Positions 21,205 to 34,529 of a stretch of 64,000 nt of DNA are shown in pieces; position 1 is the stretch's first letter, and every line of letters starts with the position of its first letter. This DNA comes from Bolinopsis microptera (lineage: Eukaryota > Ctenophora > Tentaculata > Lobata > Bolinopsidae). A program made the translations under genes and the position numbers. The DNA lies in assembly GCF_026151205.1 (NCBI RefSeq), contig NC_087077.1, positions 1,054,001 to 1,118,000 on the forward strand, read 5' to 3'. Below the pieces are notes generated by a model. It did no database searches. It was given only the letters and a program-made list of their open reading frames with translations, and was not told where the DNA came from.

Positions 21205-24200
21205 CACAGAACGAACAGAAAGAATTTAAAGCATTTATACTTGAAACATGCAATAATATGGCCCGCAAGACAGGAGCCATACTAAATTACTTTAAATCTA
21301 TCGTACCCTGCAACGTAGCCAGTTTTATAAATGGCTACGTTCCTTGCAACGCGTGATCCTTTAATTGAAAAACATGATTTTATTTCTGGTGGTAGTTGAC
21401 TTAAGACTGGCACCGCGCTGCAATTAGATTGTGCGTGGCACCGGAAAGGTTTCTGCAACAACTTGATTAGATTTGGCGATGTGCCGTGCAAGCTAATCCC
21501 CTTGGTATGATTTTCCAACGTACAGAAGGGTCTAATAATAAAGTACCGGCTAGTAATCCCGGTCAAAGTAAAATAGAATGAAGAAGCTGTTAATAAAAAA
21601 CGGTTTTACATAAACCCTTACCCCAATCCAAACCATAACCACAAACCCGAAAAATCGGAGATAACGGAAGAGGTCACGTCAGGATGCCTCAGGAGGTAAT
21701 TATGAGTTCAAGGAGGAAAGTAACAGTTCCTGCTTGAACCTATAAGCAGGACCGGTGCACTAATCAGCACTATCAGTTAGACTTTTCGTTCCACTAATTT
21801 TATTCGGGGAAGGAGTATTGAGAAGCCAGGAGTGTTCCGCAGAAGCAATATTACGAGGCAATCGGATCTCATCCGACCTTTTGGTTGTGGAATTCAATCC
21901 TATTAAAATTCCCTACCAGTCTGCAGGAGTGCAGGAGTAGGACTATATATCAGTATATCTGTATATAAGTATTATACCAGTCCTACAGACTTACAGAGTC
22001 AGACTGGTAATCTAATTGTCCAGGTAACACAAATTCCAACTGCTCTCTACTTTATAAAAAACAACGTACTACAATTTCAACTGCTCATGATGATTCTTTC
22101 AAAGAAATTTCTAATAAAACAGTAAACTCAGTGCCAACAATTTAAAATGAAATCAAAGGGGTCGTTCACATATTACGTAATCAGCTGACGCCAGGGGAGA
22201 GGGGAGTTTCCAAATTATTACACTAGTGTAATTTTGACACAATACACATATTACACAATAGCTGTGTGTAAAATTGATAACGGAGGGGGGGGGGGGGGGT
22301 AAAAATTGTTCAAAAAGTGATCACAATGCTGGCAAGCATGACCGTGCCTCTTATATTCACAATACTATTTAAGTATTTACCCCCTTTACAATTTACCCCC
22401 CTTTACTATTTACCCCCTTTATTATTTACCTACCCCCTTTACTATTTAGGTACCCCCTTTACTATTATACATCCTTTACTATTATTATTATACCCCTTTA
22501 TTGTTTTTGAGTCATTAATACTCATCGAAAGTAGTTCAGCAGGTATATTTAAGTTCAAAACATTCTAACTCAATGTTAAAGATGACTGGAATAAGAAATA
22601 GTTATGTCGAGGTTTTAAGAAATTTGCGCAAAATACGCGCCATGATGCAGCATGAGCATGTTATCACAATGCTGGCAAGCACGATCGACCGTTGCCTTTA
22701 TTGTGGGTATTTACTATATGTACCCCCTTTACTGTTATACCCCCTTTACTATTACTTTATAATCTTTGACAAAATCTAACTTCATTGTATTTTTTATTTT
22801 TAACTGAATTTTGTCGGAAATATGATTGAATTGATAATATTAATAATGACTAAAAATATGAGTATGACTAATGATTAAGTATCTGCTATAAAAAAGCCAG
22901 CCATCTCAAAAATTACATATTGTAGACTGTTATAGTTTTATCGACATTATTTAGTTATTTATGGCCGAGATCCAATCTCTTTTAAATAATCTCCTGAACA
23001 TATTCCGAACGTTTTATGGTGATCGACCAAAAAAATTAGGAGGATAAATATTTGTAGACCCAATTTTCACTACATACGAGGGATACGCTTTTCTGTGCAG
23101 GAAAGTTGTGAGCATAATTGACGACACATTCCTATCATATATAAATATATTCTTCGAATTTCCTGACCGAATAGATCAGTGATCTAACTCTAATAAAAGA
23201 TACAGGAAGTTAAATGTTAAAAATGTTAAAAATCAGTGTCATCCATCGCGTCGGGCAGACTAATAGTAATACTAACAGCGATATAATAGTTGGTTCGTGC
23301 GCACTTCACGCTTTTTAAAAACACAACGCACAAAACGATCTAAATTCACGCACTTTTAGCTACTTGTAAGGACTTTTTACCAAATACTCTTATATACTTA
23401 ATATATACATGAGTAAAACCCCGATTTACCGCGCTCCGATTCACCACAAACGCCGATATACCGCGGCCGTCTCCTTTTCCTTTAATAGGGCTTAACAAGT
23501 ATAATGTAAACACAGTATATAATGAGTCACAGAGATAACATAAACAACAATAAAAATCCTAGCTATAACTGGATCCTTCTGTGACCTTTACAGTCGGAGA
23601 TTCAGATATTTCAAATCTAGCGACTATCTAGTATAATAATTGCTAAGCAAAAGATACGTATAGTGAGTATTAATTTTAAAATTTTAGTATTCAAAATATA
23701 AATATCGAAATACCAAAATTCTCCAACTTTCAATTCTATGAATACGACTTGATACCGCCGAATTACTATTGATTAAAATCTAATCTGTATTTTAAAATTC
23801 AATTGATTAAATTTTAAAATACAGTGTATACTCTATATATAAAGCGAGACGATATACTAGGTCCCGGTCAAGGTGTATCTGTTGCCATTTTACTGACAAC
23901 ACGGCATCACCTTTAACACGACTTTCCGCAAAAACCGTGAGATATATACAATGGAAACTGGGTCAAATGCTTTTATAGTTTTATGGCCTTATTATCAGTA
24001 TACAGAAATAAAAACTTGGCCACGGAATAACAACTTTAGGTCCTGAAATTTGGACCCCCAAGTAGTACTAGTGTCAATTGTAATAGGGGCAGCTGTACTC
24101 GGCAATAAAGATTCAATAAACATCACTATCAGCTAATTGGACACTAACTACCAACCTTATCCCGAAATACTAGGTCTAACTCTAGGTATCGACGCGAAAG

Positions 24201-25097
24201 CAACCCAAAGAGATTTTTGCAGCATGTGATTGATATAAGTAATTGAAACTTATTACAATTCGAAAGTCGTGAATGAATGGGAAAAGCGAGCAACCGATTT
24301 CATTTTCGGTATCATTTGCATTTGCGGACGGTTATTCAAAATCAAATTAATATCATTTCCTTTTGTTTGGGAAAGAGAGACACTGGCAGTGGTCCACTCT
24401 ACCCATTATGGGTTTTGGTCAAATTAATAAACAGAGAGAATTTAAAGCATTACTTAAAACATGCAATATGGCCCGCAAGACAGGAGCCATGCTAAATTAT
24501 TAGGTACTCTAAATCTATCGTACCCTGCAACGTAGCCAGTTTTATAAATGGCTACGTTCCTTGCAACGCGTGATATAGTCCTATAGTCCTAGTACAGACT
24601 GGTGATCTCATTGTCCACTGTCCAGGTAACACAAATTCCAACCGAAATACTAGGTATAAATATTAAGAGCTGCAAGGATCTCAAAGAAACAAAGAAACTT
24701 TTGAACGAATTTCACTATCAAAAGTTCGTATGTGATTTGCCTTGAGTCACAACTGCAAAGGTGTCTATGTGTTTATTTGTACCAGTACAATTAGGTTACC
24801 AGTCTGCAGATATATAGTCCTAGTCCTATAGTGTCCTACAGACTAGTAATATAATTAATAATTGTCCACTTTCCAGGTAACACAAATTCCAACTGATCTG
24901 ATCCGCTTGATGAAAAAAACGTACTACAATTCCAACTGCTGATGATTCTTTCAAAGAAATTTCTAATAAAACGGTAAACTCATGAGTGCTTATTGAGTCC
25001 CAACAATTTAAAATGAAACTTAATAAATCGCGTTACAAAATTTGATTTTGATTGTTTGTCCTGAGAAATTTATTGGGTATTTTAAGTCAAAATAAAA
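21205..25097 (+). repeat. Satellite unit 1
   Basis: Left end of the array. 21205-21345 matches the region preceding unit 2, then about 220 bases (21346-21568) differ from the 530-base segment found at this place in later units. Match resumes at AAGCTGTTAATAA (21570). This unit contains the 330-base segment (23815-24138) missing from unit 2. Confidence 0.8.
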
Positions 25098-28000
25098 TAA
25101 AATAAACAAGCTGTTGATAATAAGACTGTTTTATATAAACCCTCACCCCAATCCAAACCATAACCACAAACCCGAAAAATCGGAGATAACCGAAGAGGTC
25201 AGGTCAGGATGCCTCAGGAGGTAATTATGAGTTCAAGGAGGAAAGTAACAGTTCCTGCTTGAACCTATAAGCAGGACCGGTGCGCTAATCAGCACTATCA
25301 GTTAGACTTTTCGTTCCACTAATTTTATTCGGGGAAGGAGTATTGAGAAGCCAGGAGTGTTCCGCAGAAGCAATATTACGAGGCAATTGGATCTCATCCG
25401 ACCTTTTGGTTGTGGAATTCAATTTTATTAAAATTACCTACCAGTCTGCAGGAGTGCAGGAGTAGGACTATATATCAGTATATCTGTATATAAGTATTAT
25501 ACCAGTCCTACAGACTTACAGAGTCAGACTGGTAATCTAATTGTCCAGGTAACACAAATTCCAACTGCTCTCCACTTTATAAAAAACAACGTACTACAAT
25601 TTCAACTGCTCATGATGATTCTTTCAAAGAAATTTCTAATAAAACAGTAAACTCAGTGCCAACAATTTAAAATGAAATCAAAGGGGTCGTTCACATATTA
25701 CGTAATCAGCTGACGCCAGGGGAGAGGGGAGTTTCCAAATTATTACACTAGTGTAATTTTGACACAATACACATATTACACAATAGCTGTGTGTAAAATT
25801 GATAACGGAGGGGGGGGGGGGGGGTAAAAATTGTTCAAAAAGTGATCACAATGCTGGCAAGCATGACCGTGCCTCTTATATTCACAATACTATTTAAGTA
25901 TTTACCCCCTTTACAATTTACCCCCCTTTACTATTTACCCCCTTTATTATTTACCCCCTTTACTATTTAGGTACCCCCTTTACTATTATACATCCTTTAC
26001 TATTATTATTATACCCCTTTATTGTTTTTGAGTCATTAATACTCATCGAAAGTAGTTCAGCAGGTATATTTAAGTTCAAAACATTCTAACTCAATGTTAA
26101 AGATGACTGGAATAAGAAATAGTTATGTCGAGGTTTTAAGAAATTTGCGCAAAATACGCGCCATGATGCAGCATGAGCATGTTATCACAGTGCTGGCAAG
26201 CACGATCGACCGTTGCCTTTATTGTGGGTATTTACTATATGTACCCCCTTTACTATTATACCCCCTTTACTATTACTTTATAATCTTTGACAAAATCTAA
26301 CTTCATTGTATTTTTTATTTTTAACTGAATTTTGTCGGAAATATGATTGAATTGATAATATTAATAATGACTAAAAATATGAGTATGACTAATGATTAAG
26401 TATCTGCTATAAAAAAGCCAGCCATCTCAAAAATTACATATTGTAGACTGTTATAGTTTTATCGACATTATTTAGTTATTTATGGCCGAGATCCAATCTC
26501 TTTTAAATGATCTCCTGAACATATTCCGAACGTTTTATGGTGATCGACCAAAAAATTTAGGAGGATAAATATTTGTAGACCCAATTTTCACTACATACAA
26601 GGGATACGCTTTTCTGTGCAGGAAAGTTGTGAGCATAATCGACGACACATTCCTATCATATATAAATATATTCTTCGAATTTCCTGACCCAATAGATCAG
26701 TGATCTAACTCTAATAAAAGATACAGGAAGTTAAATGTTAAAAATGTTAAAAATCAGTGTCATCCATCGCGTCGGGCAGACTAATAGTAATACTAACAGC
26801 GATATAATAGTTGGTTCGTGCGCACTTCACGCTTTTTAAAAACACAACGCAATAAACGATCTAAATTCACGCACTTTTAGCTACTTGTAAGGACTTTTTA
26901 CCAAATACTCTTATATACTTAATATATACATGAGTAAAACCCCGATTTACCGCGCTCCGATTCACCACAAACGCCGATATACCGCGGCCGTCTCCTTTCC
27001 CCCAATTAATAGGGCTTAACAAGTATAATGTAAACACAGTATAATGAGTCACAGAGATAACATAAACAACAATAAAAATCCTAGCTATAACTGGATCCTT
27101 CTGTGACCTTTACAGTCGGAGATTCAGATATTTCAAATCTAGCGACTATCTAGTATAATAATTGCTAAGCAAAAGATACGTATAGTGAGTATTAATTTTA
27201 AAATTTTAGTATTCAAAATATAAATATCGAAATACCAAAATTTTCCAACTTTAAATTCTATGAATACGACTTGATACCGCCGTTTATTTTTTGATTAGAA
27301 TTACTATTGATTAAAATCTAATCTGTATTTTAAAATTCAATTGTTTAAATTGGACACTAACTACCAACCTTATCCCGAAATACTAGGTCTAACTCTAGGT
27401 ATCGACGCGAAAGCAACCCAAAGAGATTTTTGCAGCATGTGATTGATATAAGTAATTGAAACTTATTACAATTCGAAAGTCGTGAATGAATGGGAAAAGC
27501 GAGCAACCGATTTCATTTTCGGTATCATTTGCATTTGCGGACGGTTATTCAAAATCAAATTAATATCATTTCCTTTTGTTTGGGAAAGAGAGACACTGGC
27601 AGTGGTCCACTCTACCCATTATGGGTTTTGGTCAAATTAATAAACAGAGAGAATTTAAAGCATTACTTAAAACATGCAATATGGCCCGCAAGACATGGGA
27701 GCCATGCTAAATTATTACTCTAAATCTATCGTACCCTGCAACGTAGCCAGTTTTATAAATGGCTACGTTCCTTGCAACGCGTGATATAGTCCTATAGTCC
27801 TAGTACAGACTGGTGATCTTATTGTCCACTGTCCAGGTAACACAAATTCCAACCGAAATACTAGGTATAAATATTAAGAGCTGCAAGGATCTCAAAGAAA
27901 CAAAGAAACTTTTGAACGAATTTCACAATCAAAAGTTCGTATGTGATTTGCCTTGAGTCACAACTGCAAAGGTGTCTATGTGTTTATTTGTACCAGTACA

Positions 28001-28317
28001 ATTAGGTTACCAGTCTGCAGATATATAGTCCTAGTCCTATAGTGTCCTACAGACTAGTAATATAATTAATAATTGTCCACTTTCCAGGTAACACAAATTC
28101 CAACTGATCTGATCCGCTTGATGAAAAAAACGTACTACAATTCCAACTGCTGATGATTCTTTCAAAGAAATTTCTAATAAAACGGTAAACTCATGAGTGC
28201 TTATTGAGTGCCAACAATTTAAAATGAAACTTAATAAATCGCGTTACAAAATTTGATTTTGATTGTTTGTCCTGAGAAATTTATTGGGTATTTTAAGTCA
28301 AAATAAAATAAAATAAA
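25098..28317 (+). repeat. Satellite unit 2, short form
   Basis: The shortest unit. At 27340-27355 the sequence passes directly from AATTCAATTG to TTTAAATTGGACACTAAC. It skips the block that in units 1 and 3 begins TATATAAAGCGAGACGAT and ends ATCAGCTAATTGG. AAATT microhomology at the joint fits a simple deletion. Confidence 0.8.
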
Positions 28318-31300
28318 CAAGCTGTTGATAATAAGACTGTTTTATATAAAACCTCACCCCAATCCAAACCATAACCACAAACCCGAAAAATCAGAGATAA
28401 CCGAAGAGGTCAGGTCAGGATGCCTCAGGAGGTAATTATGAGTTCAAGGAGGAAAGTAACAGTTCCAGCTTGAACTTATAAGCAGGACCGGTGCACTAAT
28501 CAGCACTATCGGTTAGACTTTTCGTTCCACTAATTTTTTCCGGGGAAGGAGTATTGAGAAGCCAAGAGTGTTCCGCAGAAGCAATATTACGAGGCAATTG
28601 GATATTCTCATACGACCTTTTGGTTGTGGAATTCAATCCTATTAAAATTCCCTACCAGTCTGCAGGAGTGCAGGAGTAGGACTATATATCAGTATATCTG
28701 TATATAAGTATTATACCAGTCCTACAGACTTACAGAGTCAGACTGGTAATCTAATTGTCCAGGTAACACAAATTCCAACTGCTCTCTACTTTATAAAAAA
28801 CAACGTACTACAATTTCAACTGCTCATGATGATTCTTTCAAAGAAATTTCTAATAAAACAGTAAACTCAGTGCCAACAATTTAAAATGAAATCAAAGGGG
28901 TTGTTCAATTATTACGTAATCAGCTGACGCCAGGGGAGAGGGGAGTTTCCAAATTATTACACTAGTGTAATTTTGACACAATACACATATTACACAATAG
29001 CTGTGTGTAAAATTGATAACGGAGGGGGGGGGGGGGTAAAGATTGTTCAAAAAGTGATCACAATGCTGGCAAGCATGACCGTGCCTCTTATATTCACAAT
29101 ACTATTTAAGTATTTACCCCCTTTACAATTTACCCCCCTTTACTATTTACCCCCTTTATTATTTACCCCCTTTACTATTTAGGTACCCCCTTTACTATTA
29201 TACATCCTTTACTATTATTATTATACCCCTTTATTGTTTTTGAGTCATTAATACTCATCGAAAGTAGTTCAGCAGGTATATTTAAGTTCAAAACATTCTA
29301 ACTAAATGTTAAAGATGACTGGAATAAGAAATAGTTATGTCGAGGTTTTAAGAAATTTGCGCAAAATACGCGCCATGATGCAGCATGAGCATGTTATCAC
29401 AGTGCTGCCGCTGGCAAGCACGATCGACCGTTGCCTTTATTGTGGGTATTTACTATATGTACCCCCTTTACTATTATACCCCCTTTACTATTACTTTATA
29501 ATCTTTGACAAAATCTAACTTCATTGTATTTTTTATTTTTAACTGAATTTTGTCGGAAATATGATTGAATTGATAATATTAATAATGACTAAAAATATGA
29601 GTATGACTAATGATTAAGTATCTACTATAAAAAAGCCAGCCATCTCAAAAATTACATATTGTAGACTGTTATAGTTTTATCGACATTATTTAGTTATTTA
29701 TGGCCGAGATCCAATCTCTTTTAAATAATCTCCTGAACATATTCCGAACGTTTTATGGTGATCGACCAAAAAATTTAGGAGGATAAATATTTGTAGACCC
29801 AATTTTCACTACATACGAGGGATACGCTTTTCTGTGCAGGAAAGTTGTGAGCATAATCGACGACACATTCCTATCATATATAAATATATTCTTCGAATTT
29901 CCTGACCCAATAGATCAGTGATCTAACTCTAATAAAAGATACAGGAAGTTAAATGTTAAAAATGTTAAAAATCAGTGTCATCCATCGCGTCGGGCAGACT
30001 AATAGTAATATATATAATACTAACAGCAATATAATAGTTGGTTCGTGCGCACTTCACGCTTTTTAAAAACACAACGCACAAAACGATATAAATTCACGCA
30101 CTTTTAGCTACTTGTAAGGACTTTTTACCAAATACTCTTAATCTTATATACTTAATATATACATGAGTAAAACCCCGATTTACCGCGCTCCGATTCACCA
30201 CAAACGCCGATATACCGCGGCCGTCTCCTTTCCCCCAATATTAATAGGGCTTAACAAGTATAATGTAAACACAGTATAATGAGTCACAGAGATAACATAA
30301 ACAACAATAAAAATCCTAGCTATAACTGGATCCTTCTGTGACCTTTACAGTCGGAGATTCAGATATTTCAAATCTAGCGACTATCTAGTATAATAATTGC
30401 TAAGCAAAAGATACGTATAGTGAGTATTAATTTTAAAATTTTAGTACTCAAAATATAAATATCGAAATACCAAAATTTTCCAACTTTCAATTCTATGAAT
30501 ACGACTTGATACCGCCGTTTATTTTTTGATTAGAATTACTATTGATTAAAATCTAATCTGTATTTTAAAATTCAATTGATTAAATTTTAAAATACAGTGT
30601 ATACTCTATATATAAAGCGAGACGATTTACTAGGTCCCGGTCAAGGTGTATCTGTTGCCATTTTACTGACAACACGGTATCACCTTTAACACGACTTTCC
30701 GCAAAAACCGTGAGATATATACAATGGAAACTGGGTCAAATGCTTTTATAGTTTTATGGCCTTATTATCAGTATACAGAAATAAAAACTTGGCCACGGAA
30801 TAACAACTTTAGGTCCTGAAATTTGGACCCCCAAGTAGTACTAGTACTAGTGTCAATTGTAATAGGGGCAGCTGTACTCGGCAATAAAGATTCAATAAAC
30901 ATCACTATCAGCTAATTGGACACTAACTACCAACCTTATCCCGAAATACTAAGTCTAACTCTAGGTATCGACGCGAAAGCAACCCAAAGAGATTTTTGCA
31001 GCATGTGATTGATATAAGTAATTGAAACTTATTACAATTCGAAAGTCGTAAATGAATGGGAAAAGCGAGCAACCGATTTCATTTTCGGTATCATTTGCAT
31101 TTGCGGACGGTTATTCAAAATCAAAATCAAATTAATATCATTTTCTTTTGTTTGGGAAAGAGAGACACTGGCAGTGGTCCACTCTACCCATTATGGGTTT
31201 TGGTCAAATTAATAAACAGAGAGAATTTAAAGCATTACTTAAAACATGCAATATGGCCCGCAAGACAGGAGCCATGCTAAATTATTAGGTACTCTAAATC

Positions 31301-31882
31301 TATCGTACCCTGCAACGTAGCCAGTTTTATAAATGGCTACGTTCCTTGCAACGCGTGATATAGTCCTATAGTCCTAGTACAGACTGGTGATCTTATTGTC
31401 CACTGTCCAGGTAACACAAATTCCAACCGAAATACTAGGTATAAATATTAAGAGCTGCAAGGATCTCAAAGAAACAAAGAAACTTTTGAACGAATTTCAC
31501 AATCAAAAGTTCGTATGTGATTTGCCTTGAGTCACAGCTGCAAAGGTGTCTATGTGTTTATTTGTACCAGTACAATTAGGTTACCAGTCTGCAGATATAT
31601 AGTCCTAGTCCTATAGTGTCCTACAGACTAGTAATATAATTAATAATTGTCCACTTTCCAGGTAACACAAATTCCAACTGATCTGATCCGCTTGATGAAA
31701 AAAACGTACTACAATTCCAACTGCTGATGATTCTTTCAAAGAAATTTCTAATAAAACGGTAAACTCATGAGTGCTTATTGAGTGCCAACAATTTAAAATG
31801 AAACTTAATAAATCGCGTTACAAAATTTGATTTTGATTGTTTGTCCTGAGAAATTGATTGGGTATTTTAAGTCAAAATAAAA
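28318..31882 (+). repeat. Satellite unit 3
   Basis: Full-length form. Small private changes include an insertion of GCCGCT near 29405 (CTGCCGCTGGCAAGC) and of TATATATAA near 30008, plus an extra TCAAAA in the 31120 block. Confidence 0.8.
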
Positions 31883-33150
31883 TAAAATAAACAAGCTGTT
31901 GATAATAAGACTGTTTTATATAAACCCTCACCCCAATCCAAACCATAACCACAGAGATAACCGAAGAGGTCACGTCAGGATGCCTCAGGAGGTAATTATG
32001 AGTTCAAGGAGGAAAGTAACAGTTCCAGCTTGAACCTATAAGCAGGACCGGTGCACTAATCAGCACTATCAGTTAGACTTTTCGTTTCTCTAATTTTATT
32101 CGGGGAAGGAGTATTGAGAAGCCAAGAGTGTTCCGCAGAAGCAATATTACGAGGCAATTGGATATTCTCATACGACCTTTTGGTTGTGGAATTCAATCCT
32201 ATTAAAATTCCCTACCAGTCTGCAGGAGTGCAGGAGTAGGACTATATATCAGTATATCTGTATATAAGTATTATACCAGTCCTACAGACTTACAGAGTCA
32301 GACTGGTAATCTAATTGTCCAGGTAACACAAATTCCAACTGCTCTCTACTTTATAAAAAACAACGTACTACAATTTCAACTGCTCATGATGATTCTTTCA
32401 AAGAAATTTCTAATAAAACAGTAAACTCAGTGCCAACAATTTAAAATGAAATCAAAGGGGTCGTTCACATATTACGTAATCAGCTGACGCCAGGGGAGAG
32501 GGGAGTTTCCAAATTATTACACTAGTGTAATTTTGACACAATACACATATTACACAATAGCTGTGTGTAAAATTGATAACGGAGGGGGGGGGGGGGGTAA
32601 AAATTGTTCAAAAAGTGATCACAATGCTGGCAAGCATGACCGTGCCTCTTATATTCACAATACTATTTAAGTATTTACCCCCTTTACAATTTACCCCCCT
32701 TTACTATTTACCCCCTTTATTATTTACCTACCCCCTTTACTATTTAGGTACCCCCTTTACTATTATACATCCTTTACTATTATTATTATACCCCTTTATT
32801 GTTTTTGAGTCATTAATACTCATCGAAAGTAGTTCAGCAGGTATATTTAAGTTCAAAACATTCTAACTCAATGTTAAAAATGACTGGAATAAGAAATAGT
32901 TATGTCGAGGTTTTAAGAAATTTGCGCAAAATACGCGCCATGATGCAGCATGAGCATGTTATCACAGTGCTGGCAAGCACAATCGACCGTTGCCTTTATT
33001 GTGGGTATTTACTATATTTACCCCCTTTACTATTATACCCCCTTTACTATTACTTTATAATCTTTGACAAAATCTAACTTCATTGTATTTTTTATTTTTA
33101 ACTGAATTTTGTCGGAAATATGATTGAATTGATAATATTAATAATGACTA

Positions 33151-33692
33151 ACAAGAATTGCGCCCGTTGTTTCGTTTTGGCGGACGCTAGCTTTCCATTT
33201 CACATTTACTACAAATTTAAGTATAAGCTCCAATCAGCTCACTTCAATCTTCATGATAATAATATTGATAAATTATGCATCAAATACGGGAAACACTTGA
33301 AATTCAGTTCAATTGCCGTAGAACTTAACTTGTATCTGTAATTCAAGAAATTATCAGCAAAGGTAAACTATACTCGTGTACACATCAATACACTACGCGT
33401 GCCACGTACAAATTGGGCGTATTACCTAATAGTAATATTATAATTACATGCATCATATACATTAAAACACAGTCGCGCCGCGCATTCATAGATCACAGGC
33501 TATCTATACATCACATCTCCGCAAGCAATCCTCGCGCGCGCGCAACTTTTTCGTTGCTTGGTTGTTGGTAACGAACGGAACACGACATATATTTGACCCA
33601 CCTCTCGTTCTCCAAAATCCACGTTTTTCTGCAAAAACCTCCATTCGTAACCTTTCACTATTGCCTTTTTTTAAAAGGGTGAAAAGGAAAAA
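33151..33692 (-). repeat. Dispersed repeat S, copy 2, inserted in satellite unit 4
   Basis: Units 1-3 read AATAATGACTAAAAATATGAG without interruption. Unit 4 has about 540 extra bases between GACTA and AAATATGAG. The insert is the reverse complement of 2417-2850 plus an extra ~120 bases (33253-33375). The frame at 33120-33341 is created by the insertion and is not considered a gene. Confidence 0.8.
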
Positions 33693-34041
33693 ATATGAGT
33701 ATGACTAATGATTAAGTATCTGCTATAAAAAAAACCAGCCATCTCAAAAATTACATATTGTAGACTGTTATAGTTTTATTGACATTATTTAGTTAATTAT
33801 GGCCGAGATCCAATCTCTTTTAAATAATCTCCTGAACATACTCCGAACGTTTTATGGTGATCGACCAAAAAATTTAGGAGGATAAATATTTGTAGACCCA
33901 ATTTTCACTACATACGAGGGATACGCTTTTCTGTGCAGGAAAGTTGTGAGCATAATCGACGACACATTCCTATCATATATAAATATATTCTTCGAATTTC
34001 CTGACCCAATAGATCAGTGATCTAACTCTAATAAAAGATAC

Positions 34042-34128
34042 TTACCTGGGGACCCCAGGCTATTATGTTCATAAACATTCCGCCGAATAAAGATTTGGCG
34101 GAATGACAGGCTGAGCGCGGCCCAGTAA
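34042..34128 (-). mobile_element. 87-bp MITE M1, copy A
   Basis: Interrupts the satellite sequence AATAAAAGATACAGGAAG and is flanked by the direct repeat AAAGATAC (34034-34041 and 34129-34136), so target duplication is 8 bp (9 if one end base is shared). Ends are TTACCTGGGG and CCCAGTAA. The core is a hairpin, ATTCCGCCGAAT paired with ATTTGGCGGAAT. Same family as 38617-38702 and 51542-51634. Confidence 0.9.
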
Positions 34129-34454
34129 AAAGATACAGGAAGTTAAATGTTACTCTTCGATATTCCTGACCCAATAAATCACATACTGCAGTGAAAACTG
34201 TAGAGTAGTTAAGTTTTTTCCAAATTGTCCCGCACATTCAAACAACAATTTGGCGCCCCCTAAGATGGCGCCCCCAGGGCTTCTCTTGACCAATTAACGT
34301 TCAATCCGTTTAATACGTTTAATCGGTTTAATCCATGAAAACCGATCAAAATCTCGCTCGCAAACCTTGCACGTGCACGTGCGCTTTTGAACACCGTTAC
34401 CATTGTAACTATATGCAACTTCCTATTTCTCATATAATTTGCACGTGGGTGGTC

Positions 34455-34515
34455 ATTACATACACATTACACACATTACACACATTACACACATTACATA
34501 CACATTACACACATT
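34455..34515. repeat. ACACATT tandem repeat
   Basis: Repeated CATTACACA/CATTACATACA units. The plus ORF across it reads TLHTLHTLHT and is a repeat by-product. Confidence 0.8.
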
Positions 34516-34529
34516 CTAAATTCTACAGA

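Larger units (their letters stand above)
21205..34150 (+). repeat. Tandem array of four 3.2-3.6-kb satellite units
   Basis: Landmarks recur at fixed spacing. CAATGTTAAAGATGACTGG lies near 22570, 26091, 29303 and 32868 (spacing 3521, 3212, 3565). The GAATGGGAAAAGCGAGCAAC block lies at 24274, 27487 and 31053. Units look highly similar by eye and differ by small indels, poly-G length (the G run near 22285, 25808, 29023, 32582) and one 330-base deletion in unit 2. Each carries a run of TTTACCCCCTTTACTA minisatellite copies, the hairpin AACGTAGCCA...TGGCTACGTT and CCGATTTACCGCG motifs. The short ORFs shared by all units (68-97 residues) are low-complexity or unrecognised and I do not call them genes. 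Confidence 0.95.
31883..34150 (+). repeat. Satellite unit 4, partial and interrupted
   Basis: Starts like the others, is interrupted by repeat S (33151-33692) and by an 87-base MITE (34042-34128), and stops matching at about 34150 after AGGAAGTTAAATGTTA. Confidence 0.85.

Noticed and set aside
22317-22779. Repeated ORFs (83 and 68 residues) in every satellite unit
   Set aside because: They translate low-complexity minisatellite (TPLYYLPPL...) and change length with small indels between units; no selection on the frame is apparent.
24277-24495. 72-residue ORF repeated in units 1-3 (MGKASNRFHFRYH...)
   Set aside because: The end of the frame differs in each unit, and the diverged copy at 241-430 does not keep the frame, so it is probably not a protein.
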